From an uncultured Planctomycetota bacterium (GTDB lineage Bacteria; Planctomycetota; UBA1135; GCA-002686595): 5,813 bases of DNA. Position 1 is the stretch's first letter, and every line of letters begins with the position of its first letter. Below are positions 1 through 5,426 of this stretch, one piece after another. The notes under the pieces are model-generated. The model saw nothing but the letters and a program-made list of their open reading frames with translations. It was not told where the DNA came from and searched no databases. The DNA is taken from NCBI GenBank assembly GCA_903829565.1, contig CAIKQM010000729.1, positions 1-5,813 on the forward strand. The letters run 5' to 3'. The position numbers were made by a program, and so were the translations under genes.

Positions 1-1321
1 CGGCCGCCATGCCGGCCGCTTGTCCGATTTGCATGACAACCGGCTGCAAACGCGTGCAACCATTGGCGATGTGCGTCGAGCCGATCGTCTTCTCGGCACA
101 CACCAGACCGTCATGCGTGCGTGACACCAGCGCGCCGTACGGAATCTGGAACGGCGCGTTCTTGGGATAGTCTTCCACCAAACGCCGGTCGGGCGGCAGG
201 TGTGCCTTGGCATGGTGGTGGTCGAGGAAGTAGTCCCCTACAGCGATGGCAGTGGGCGACAAGCGCGGACGCACCTTGCCCGGCAACGGGACGACCTCGC
301 ACTCACCTACTGTTTCCACGGCCACCACACGCCGCGATTCGCGCACATAGGGCATGAAGGGCAAGCCGTCCGTGGTACCGAACTCGTTCCAAATACCCCA
401 CTCAGGATGCCCCAGTTCGCGCTGCATGTAGCGCACGAAGGCCAGCGTGCGGCGCTTGGCGCGGCGGAAGACTTCCGCGCGCCCCGGGCCCGGCTCGTAC
501 ATCGCCAGGTCGATCGGGAAGTCGTTCGAATGGAAAGGCCAGTTCAACATGAACTTGCCGGTGCCTCCATCACTCGTCGCCAGCGCACCGTAGGTGATGA
601 ACGAGTTCCAATCGTGCAAGCCATGGTTCCAATAGGCCGGGTCCGGATTCGAGCAGAGGATGGAGGTCGCACCGTCGAACTCGCGCGGATCGTGCTCGGG
701 GATCGGTTCGATTGCACGCGCGTGGCCCTTGGCTTCCGGCCTCAGAATGGCCACCCATGTCGGGTCTTGCACTTCGAGGTCAGCCACCAACGGAGCATGC
801 GGCTCACGCGTATCAGACTGCGCCTCACGACCAAAGCGATGCGGCACACCACCTGTCAAAAGTACATCACCGTACTCCGTGGCCTCGATGACCACATGCG
901 CGCGCACCTCGTGCACTTGGCCAGCGTGCTCGTAGCGCGCACCGATGATGCGCGTGCCTTCCACGATGGCTTCACGAAAGCGCGCACCGTGCAGCACCCG
1001 CGCTCCTGTCTCGGCCACAAAGCGCGCCAGGATCCGCGCGCCTACCGCAGGCTCAAAGCACGTGTTGGATACCCAACCTGTACGCACCTTGTCTGCACCA
1101 CCGTAGTGCGCTTCGATGGCCGAGCGGAACCGGCGAAAAAAGCCACTTCCCAAAGCGCCTTCATTGCCGTCCAATGCAGCCACGCCGGCAGCAGTGACCA
1201 TGCCGCCGAGCCACGGGCTCTCTTCGAGCACCAGCACCGAAGCTCCTGCACGCGCAGCCTGCCAAGCAGCTGCCGCACCGGAACACCCGCCTCCCACCAC
1301 CAGCACATCTACGCGATCCAT
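1..1321 (-). CDS. FAD-dependent oxidoreductase (FAD_oxidored type), 3' end cut by window edge
   Basis: Read on the minus strand from ATG at 1321, the frame is open for 440 codons to the window edge, so the C-terminus is missing. The protein begins almost directly with a Rossmann strand and glycine loop (VDVLVVGGGCSG, residues 4-15), then an acidic strand end (VLVLEE, 29-34) and WLGGMVTAAG (37-46), the FAD-binding start of this family. Other family-like blocks are EATEYGDVLLTGG (146-158), a GVPHRFGREAQ block, RESRR (327-331), IPYGAL (393-398) and THIANGCTRLQPVVM followed by IGQAAG (416-437), the usual FAD-contacting end. So only a short tail, or an added C-terminal domain, is missing. Relatives are often labelled 'xanthan lyase' without proof; the substrate is unknown. 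There is no signal peptide, so it is probably cytoplasmic. The start must be at or before 1321 because the Rossmann fold begins at residue 4; an in-frame GTG at 1330 would add three residues. AGGA lies about 11 nt before the ATG. It is divergent from the GHL10 gene. Confidence 0.93.
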   Translation of the reverse strand, partial: MDRVDVLVVGGGCSGAAAAWQAARAGASVLVLEESPWLGGMVTAAGVAALDGNEGALGSGFFRRFRSAIEAHYGGADKVRTGWVSNTCFEPAVGARILARFVAETGARVLHGARFREAIVEGTRIIGARYEHAGQVHEVRAHVVIEATEYGDVLLTGGVPHRFGREAQSDTREPHAPLVADLEVQDPTWVAILRPEAKGHARAIEPIPEHDPREFDGATSILCSNPDPAYWNHGLHDWNSFITYGALATSDGGTGKFMLNWPFHSNDFPIDLAMYEPGPGRAEVFRRAKRRTLAFVRYMQRELGHPEWGIWNEFGTTDGLPFMPYVRESRRVVAVETVGECEVVPLPGKVRPRLSPTAIAVGDYFLDHHHAKAHLPPDRRLVEDYPKNAPFQIPYGALVSRTHDGLVCAEKTIGSTHIANGCTRLQPVVMQIGQAAGMAA

Positions 1322-1333
1322 CGTGCGCACGAT
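1320..1333. promoter_or_regulatory. 14-bp perfect palindrome spanning both divergent start codons
   Basis: ATCGTGCGCACGAT is identical to its reverse complement. It contains the proposed GTG start of the plus-strand GHL10 gene (1323), the ATG of the minus-strand oxidoreductase (1321) and that gene's alternative GTG (1330). Its position is right for an operator or shared control site between divergent genes, but this is inference. The 8-bp core GTGCGCAC also occurs at 2184-2191 and 3813-3820 inside genes, where it encodes part of the common Val-Arg-Thr codon run, so coincidence is quite possible. Confidence 0.25.
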
Positions 1334-2780
1334 CCTAACGAGCTTTCTTCTGGGAATCAGCGCCCTCGCAGCTCAAGTGGAGGCCCAAGAGCTGCGCGGC
1401 GTCTGGATCGCCAACACCGGTAGCACAGTGCTGGAGTCGCGCGCCGAGATCGCGCAGACGATGGAAGTGCTGCGTGCACACGGCATCAACACCGTCTACC
1501 CCGTGATGTGGAGCAAGGGGCTGACCTGCTATCCCAGTGCGGTCGCCAAAGAGGTCGTGGGCTCCGCCATCGACCCGCGCTACGGAGACCGCGATCCGCT
1601 GGAGCAAGTGATCTACGAAGCGCATCGCCGCGGCATCGAAGTCGTTGCGTGGCTGGAGTACGGCTTCGCTGCCGAGCATGCCAAGAAGCCCACGACTCTG
1701 TTGAAGCGCAACCCCAAGTGGGCTGCGGTGGGACCGGATGGCAAGCGTGTCGAGAAGAACGACTTCACGTGGGCGAATGCCTTCGATCCCGAGGTGCAGT
1801 CCTTCGTGACGGACATGGTGGTCGAGCTGGCTCGGACCTACGACATCGACGGACTGCAAGGTGATGATCGCTTGCCAGCCTTGCCGAGCACGGGTGGCTA
1901 CGATGCAGCCACGCTGAAGGCGTGGGCCCAGCATTCGGGCAGCACCAAGAAGCCTGAACCCAAAGACGAAGCGTGGGTTGCATGGCGTGCGGATCGCTTG
2001 AGCGATTGGCTCGCGCAGTTGCAGACCACGGTGCGTGGCTTTGGCGGGCTGCAGCTGTCGAGTTCGCCCTCGTGCTATCCGTGGGGATTGAACGAGTACC
2101 TGCAAGATGCACAAGCCTGGGCCGAGCGTGGGTTGGTCGATGCGCTGCACCCGCAGGTGTATCGCTACGACTTGCCTGCCTATGTGCGCACGCTGCGTGA
2201 GCAAACGAGCGCGTTGCAGCGCCGCGATGGCCCGTTGCTTGCCCCGGGAGTCTTGGTCAAGTCGGGCTCGTATGTGATCTCTAGCGAGTACCTCCTGGGC
2301 GCGGTTCAGGCCAACCGTGATGCCGGTTGCGCGGGCGAGGTGCACTTCTTCTTGGAAGGACTGCGCGAGCGAGACGATGCTTTGTTGAAGGCTCTGCATG
2401 CAGGTCCGTATCGCACCGAGGCCCTTGCACCGTGGCGCGTGGCGAAGCCGCGTCCGGCACCCATCGAAGCGCTGGTGGATGGCGAGGGTCGCGCCGAACT
2501 GACTGTCCAGCAAACTGGACAGTGGGACCTGTGGATCGACCTGGGCGGGTTAGGCCCAGCGAAGACCAACGCGGCCCAGCAAGTGGAGGTCTCTTGGACC
2601 CTTGCCGGGGTGAGCGGCTCGCAACGAGTGCGCGTGCACGAAGGCCTCGCCCGTGTCACTCGCCTGCAAGTGCCGGCCAACGCTGGCGTGTCGGTGCAGG
2701 TGCGGGCTGCTGCCAAAGCCCCGGCCGGCACGCCAGGGCGCGCGGTTTTGCTCGCTACCCGCGAAATGCTCGCAAAATAG
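1323..2780 (+). CDS. Exported GHL10 (DUF187-type) family 10-like glycosyl hydrolase
   Basis: A 485-residue protein is proposed from GTG 1323. The N-terminus is a signal peptide (VRTILTSFLLGISALAAQ) with a good signal peptidase I site, VEA|QE, after residue 21. The family's opening strand ELRGVWIAN (23-31) follows at once, which supports this start. The frame is open further upstream to an ATG at 1116, but that stretch is antisense to the oxidoreductase and low-complexity. The TIM-barrel part (about 23-365) shows GINTVYPVMW (54-63), GIEVVAWLEYG (104-114), the acidic signature DIDGLQGDDRLPALPS (174-189), LQDAQAWAERGLVDALHPQVYRYD (260-283, family type) and APGV (307-310). Characterised relatives such as E. 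coli DigH cleave peptidoglycan glycan strands lacking peptides; most GHL10 proteins have no known substrate. Asp181 and Asp182 are likely active-site acids by position. Residues about 380-485 form a Thr/Val-rich, probably beta-sandwich, domain of unknown role. No Shine-Dalgarno sequence is visible. The start is the weakest part of the call. Confidence 0.9.
   Translation: MRTILTSFLLGISALAAQVEAQELRGVWIANTGSTVLESRAEIAQTMEVLRAHGINTVYPVMWSKGLTCYPSAVAKEVVGSAIDPRYGDRDPLEQVIYEAHRRGIEVVAWLEYGFAAEHAKKPTTLLKRNPKWAAVGPDGKRVEKNDFTWANAFDPEVQSFVTDMVVELARTYDIDGLQGDDRLPALPSTGGYDAATLKAWAQHSGSTKKPEPKDEAWVAWRADRLSDWLAQLQTTVRGFGGLQLSSSPSCYPWGLNEYLQDAQAWAERGLVDALHPQVYRYDLPAYVRTLREQTSALQRRDGPLLAPGVLVKSGSYVISSEYLLGAVQANRDAGCAGEVHFFLEGLRERDDALLKALHAGPYRTEALAPWRVAKPRPAPIEALVDGEGRAELTVQQTGQWDLWIDLGGLGPAKTNAAQQVEVSWTLAGVSGSQRVRVHEGLARVTRLQVPANAGVSVQVRAAAKAPAGTPGRAVLLATREMLAK
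2502..2523 (+). repeat. Perfect 9-bp inverted repeat with 4-nt loop inside the GHL10 gene
   Basis: ACTGTCCAG at 2502-2510 and CTGGACAGT at 2515-2523 are exact reverse complements around the loop CAAA. In mRNA this is a compact, stable hairpin. It encodes roughly residues 394-401, close to the junction between the barrel and the C-terminal beta-rich domain. No T tract follows on either strand, so it is not an intrinsic terminator. It may be chance or may slow ribosomes between domains. Confidence 0.5.
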
Positions 2781-2797
2781 GGCACCTTTGCCGCCAC

Positions 2798-2868
2798 AGA
2801 TGCGTCGTTGGGGATAGGGTTCTGGTAGCGCCTCGCAGCTCCAGCCCCCCCCAACGACATGCGCATCT
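2798..2868 (+). promoter_or_regulatory. Long inverted repeat enclosing the nuclease start codon (possible mRNA stem)
   Basis: Left arm AGATGCG (2798-2804) plus TCGTTGGGG (2805-2813) pairs exactly with right arm CCCCAACGA (2849-2857) plus CGCATCT (2862-2868). That gives 16 pairs, with CATG (2858-2861), which contains the ATG start at 2859, left as a bulge. The 35-nt loop holds a smaller possible stem (CTGG at 2822-2825 with CCAG at 2841-2844). The gap between the GHL10 stop and the nuclease start is only 78 bp, so this structure fills most of it. By position it could limit translation of the nuclease, or protect or attenuate the transcript; the function is inferred. No purine-rich ribosome binding site is present in front of the ATG. 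Confidence 0.4.
2845..2852 (+). repeat. Eight-C homopolymer tract six bases before the nuclease start
   Basis: A run of eight C residues ends at 2852, six bases upstream of the ATG at 2859, where a Shine-Dalgarno sequence would normally be. The run forms part of the right arm of the inverted repeat described at 2798-2868. Such tracts are prone to slippage and to sequencing error, but a length change here would not alter a reading frame. Confidence 0.6.
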
Positions 2869-4214
2869 CTTCTACAGCAGCTCTCTGGACCCTGATCGCA
2901 GGCAGCGCAGTAGGTACCGCTTGGGCCCAAGGCCCAGCTGGCTACTACAACACGGTCAACACCAGCAGCACGACCACTTTGCGCAGCTCGCTGCACGCGG
3001 TCATCGACGATCACACCAAGATCCCCTACACGGCGACAGCCACGGATACTTGGAATGTGCTCGAGCTAGCCTGCCAGGATCCGAGCAACAGCAACCGCAT
3101 CCTAGATGTGTACAGCAACTCGGTCTTCGCCAAAGCAGGTGGCGGCAACGCGAACTACGACCGCGAGCACACGTGGCCCAACAGCTACGGGTTCCCGCAG
3201 GATGATGCGGACAACTATCCGTACACCGATTGCCACATGCTGTGGCTGTGCCGCATTGAGTACAACTCGGCGCGCGGCAACATGCCGTACCGCACCTGCT
3301 CGGCCAGCTGTCAAGAATACACGACAAGCCTCAACAACAGCCAAGGTGGCGGCTCCGGCGCGTACATCGGCAACTCCAACTGGGCTTCCGGCGCCGGCTC
3401 TACAGGCACATGGGAGACGTGGATTGGCCGACGCGGGGATGTGGCCCGCGCCATGTTTTATGCGGACTTGCGCTATGAAGGCGGCTCACACGGCGGCACA
3501 GGCTCGGCCGAACCTGATCTGCGACTGACAGACAACGCAGCCCTCATCGCCACCACCGGCGGGAACGCCAGCGTCGCTTACATGGGGCTTCTGTCGGTGC
3601 TGTTGGAATGGCACATCCAAGACCCGGTCGACGCCTTTGAGCGCAACCACAACGATGTGGTGTACCAATACCAGGGCAATCGCAACCCCTTCGTGGATCA
3701 CCCCGAGTGGGCGCTGTGTTTGTATGCAGGCGAATGCGGTGCGGGCACGCCGTACTGTTTTGGTGATGGGACGGGCGCGACCTGTCCGTGCAGCAACTCT
3801 GTGGCCGCCGGCGTGCGCACGGGTTGCCGCAACTCGCTGGGCGTGGGCGCCAGTTTGCGGGCCACGGGTGTGGCCCAAGTGACCGCCGACAGCGTGACGT
3901 TGGTTGGCACAGGCATGCCGAACTCAGCAGCGCTCTACTTCCAAGGCTCTGCGGTCGACGCGCTCGGCGATGGAGTGGTGTTCGGTGACGGTCTGCGCTG
4001 TGTCGCAGGCTCCGTCGTGCGTTTGGGCACCAAGTTCAACACCGCAGGCGGGTCGCAATGGCCCGCAGCAGGCGATCCCAGCGTGTCAGTGCGCGGCGTG
4101 GTGCCGGCGGGCGCCACGCGCAACTACCAGATCTGGTACCGCAACTCCGGCGTGTTCTGTACGGCGTCGACCTTCATCCTGAGCAACGGCCTCAGTGTGA
4201 CTTGGGCGCCGTGA
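2859..4214 (+). CDS. Secreted endonuclease I-family nuclease with Cys-rich C-terminal module
   Basis: A 451-residue protein beginning with a clear signal peptide (MRISSTAALWTLIAGSAVGTAWA|QG, cleavage after 23). Residues about 25-295 match the endonuclease I family (EndA/NucM/Vvn type), exported non-specific nucleases that cut DNA, often also RNA, with a metal ion held by a beta-beta-alpha-metal fold. The catalytic motif DREHTWP (101-107) holds the presumed general base His104 with Glu103; EYNSARGN (134-141) supplies the likely metal-ligand Asn. Further family blocks are RRGDVARAMFYADLRYEG (191-208), DPVDAFERNHNDVVYQYQGN (255-274) and NRNPFVDHPEWA (274-285). Seven cysteines lie in the mature nuclease part and six in the tail, in line with a disulfide-bonded exported protein. 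The tail (297-451) is a separate module, annotated on its own. Single-domain relatives end at about 230-280 residues. The job may be nutrient DNA use or degrading extracellular DNA. It follows the GHL10 gene on the same strand and overlaps the convergent epimerase gene by 23 bp. Confidence 0.95.
   Translation: MRISSTAALWTLIAGSAVGTAWAQGPAGYYNTVNTSSTTTLRSSLHAVIDDHTKIPYTATATDTWNVLELACQDPSNSNRILDVYSNSVFAKAGGGNANYDREHTWPNSYGFPQDDADNYPYTDCHMLWLCRIEYNSARGNMPYRTCSASCQEYTTSLNNSQGGGSGAYIGNSNWASGAGSTGTWETWIGRRGDVARAMFYADLRYEGGSHGGTGSAEPDLRLTDNAALIATTGGNASVAYMGLLSVLLEWHIQDPVDAFERNHNDVVYQYQGNRNPFVDHPEWALCLYAGECGAGTPYCFGDGTGATCPCSNSVAAGVRTGCRNSLGVGASLRATGVAQVTADSVTLVGTGMPNSAALYFQGSAVDALGDGVVFGDGLRCVAGSVVRLGTKFNTAGGSQWPAAGDPSVSVRGVVPAGATRNYQIWYRNSGVFCTASTFILSNGLSVTWAP
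3747..4214 (+). other. C-terminal CFGDG/CPC … WYRN module of the nuclease
   Basis: Residues 297-451 of the nuclease. Key elements in order: TPYCFGDGTGATCPC (297-311), GCRNS (322-326), a Ser/Thr/Val-rich strand region, ALYFQGS (358-364), VFGDGLRCVAG (374-384), VRLGTK (387-392), RNYQIWYRN (421-429), FCTAS (433-437) and LSNGLSVTW (441-449). The six cysteines (300, 309, 311, 323, 381, 434) could form three disulfides. I recognise this arrangement as a recurrent C-terminal end of otherwise unrelated exported Planctomycetota proteins, but I know of no established function or name. It is likely a beta-sandwich used for surface attachment, sorting or substrate binding; that role is inference. Confidence 0.7.
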
Positions 4215-5409
4215 CCGGTTTGGGATCCAGCGCAGACTTCAGTGCTTGCGCTGTGTAGAGCAGCGCACGCGGCACATGGAAGAAGCCCTTGTAAGGCCCG
4301 CCCTTGAAGCGCTGCGACACGGCGCCTTGGCGATCAAGGTATCCGAACCACTCGCCATGCGCTGAGTCCGGAAAGCGACCAAAGGTCCAGTCAGAAACGC
4401 GCACCCAGCGCTCGAACCATGCGCGATCGCGCGTGTATTCGTAGGCCTTGGCGCAGGCCACCAAAGCTTCGCAGTGCGGCCACCACAACTTCATCGACCA
4501 TTCGAGCTGCACAGGCGAGTAGCCCTGCTCGTCGAGGAAGTAGTACAAGCCGCCGTGTACCGGATCCCAGCCGCGATCCAGCGACCACTCGATCGCATCG
4601 AGTGCGTCTTGCGCAGCGGCCGCATCGCCCACCGCACGCGCGTAATCGAGCAAGAACCAGCCCATCTCGATGGCGTGACCGGGGTTCAACAGGCGCCCTT
4701 CGGGCGTGTCGAGGTCGGAGCCATCCGCAGCGATGGTCTCCAACACGACCTTGCGTTCACGGCGCACGAAGCGCCGGGCTGCGGCGGCGCACTCGCGCGC
4801 TTGGGCAGCATGCTCGCCTTGGAAGCCGCCGTCGAGCTCCTGGATCAGGTTCAACACGATCATCGGCACGGCGAGTCCTTGGGAGGGCACTTCCCCTTCT
4901 TCGCGCACGCGTCCCGTCAAACGCGGATCCGCGATGGCTTCCATGATCCAACCGAAGACTTCTTTCGCTTCGCGCGCAGCCCACGCCTCGCCGGATACGC
5001 GCGCGTACTGGGCCATGGCCATCACATAGAAGCACTCGCTGAAGATCTTGCGCTGCAGCTGGACCGGCTTGCCGTCGCGAGCCACGGCGAACCACACACG
5101 GCGGTCTTTGCGCTTGCACTTGTCGCGCAGGAAGTGCGCCCCGCTCTTGGCTTGTGTCAAGAATTCCGGACGAGCTTCCAGATCGGCATAGAGCTTGGAC
5201 AGCATCCATACCGCCCGCCCCTGCAGCCAGATGTGCTTGCGCGTGTCCCACACCGCACCATCACGATCGAGGCAATTGAACCAACCGCCATGCTCGCGGT
5301 CGGGGGCATTCTTCATCCAGAACGGAATGACGGAACCTGTCAGCTCGTCTTCCAAACGGGCACGGCGTCCATCGATGCGGGTACGGAGATTGGCGTCAAA
5401 CTGGGGCAT
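4192..5409 (-). CDS. AGE-family sugar 2-epimerase/isomerase (N-acylglucosamine 2-epimerase-like)
   Basis: A 405-residue cytoplasmic-type protein, the usual length for the family, which folds as an (alpha/alpha)6 barrel. Members interconvert N-acetylglucosamine and N-acetylmannosamine, epimerise cellobiose, or isomerise mannose or sulfoquinovose. Visible signatures are DTRKHIWLQGRAVWMLSKLY (55-74, with Arg57), SECFYVMA (124-131), NPGHAIEMGWFLLDY (242-256, His245 and Glu248), KLWWPHCEAL (307-316, His312 and Glu314), GEWFGYLDRQG (352-362) and KGGPYKGFFHVPR (369-381, His378). The two active-site histidines of the family correspond best to His245 and His378. The residues alone do not settle the sugar. 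Start: ATG 5409 (MPQFD) is chosen because it lies 17 bp after the stop of the upstream gene; ATG 5448 would add 13 residues (MDGSHPLTDCSSD) that look unlike the family and overlap that gene by 22 bp. Ribosome binding sequence is weak for both. It is probably co-transcribed with the DUF4434-like gene. Its 3' end overlaps the nuclease gene. Confidence 0.93.
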   Translation of the reverse strand: MPQFDANLRTRIDGRRARLEDELTGSVIPFWMKNAPDREHGGWFNCLDRDGAVWDTRKHIWLQGRAVWMLSKLYADLEARPEFLTQAKSGAHFLRDKCKRKDRRVWFAVARDGKPVQLQRKIFSECFYVMAMAQYARVSGEAWAAREAKEVFGWIMEAIADPRLTGRVREEGEVPSQGLAVPMIVLNLIQELDGGFQGEHAAQARECAAAARRFVRRERKVVLETIAADGSDLDTPEGRLLNPGHAIEMGWFLLDYARAVGDAAAAQDALDAIEWSLDRGWDPVHGGLYYFLDEQGYSPVQLEWSMKLWWPHCEALVACAKAYEYTRDRAWFERWVRVSDWTFGRFPDSAHGEWFGYLDRQGAVSQRFKGGPYKGFFHVPRALLYTAQALKSALDPKPVTAPKSH

Positions 5410-5426
5410 GTCAGAGCTGCAGTCGG

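Noticed and set aside
1116..1322. Upstream ATG start for the GHL10 gene adding 69 residues
   Set aside because: The added residues are Pro/Ser/Ala-rich and antisense to the oxidoreductase N-terminus. They would bury a well-formed signal peptide, so the GTG at 1323 is preferred.
200..1423. Long plus-strand open frame (about 407 codons) opposite the oxidoreductase
   Set aside because: The opposite strand encodes a well-conserved FAD_oxidored protein throughout. The plus-strand translation is Arg/His-rich with no recognisable domain, as expected for an antisense shadow in G+C-rich DNA.
1335..2513. Long minus-strand open frame (about 392 codons) opposite the GHL10 gene
   Set aside because: It is antisense to a clear GHL10 domain and its translation shows no family motif or plausible composition.
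2781..2858. Sigma70-type promoter between the GHL10 and nuclease genes
   Set aside because: TTGCCG and TTGGGG occur, but no convincing -10 box lies at the right distance; co-transcription from upstream is equally possible.
2327..3205. Plus-strand frame bridging the GHL10 and nuclease genes
   Set aside because: It is out of frame with both genes, is Arg/Ser/Pro-rich without motifs, and overlaps two confident coding sequences.
4247..4267. Hairpin TGCGCTG / CAGCGCA (7-nt loop) just after the nuclease stop as a terminator
   Set aside because: No T tract follows on either strand and the sequence lies inside the epimerase coding region, so intrinsic termination is not supported.
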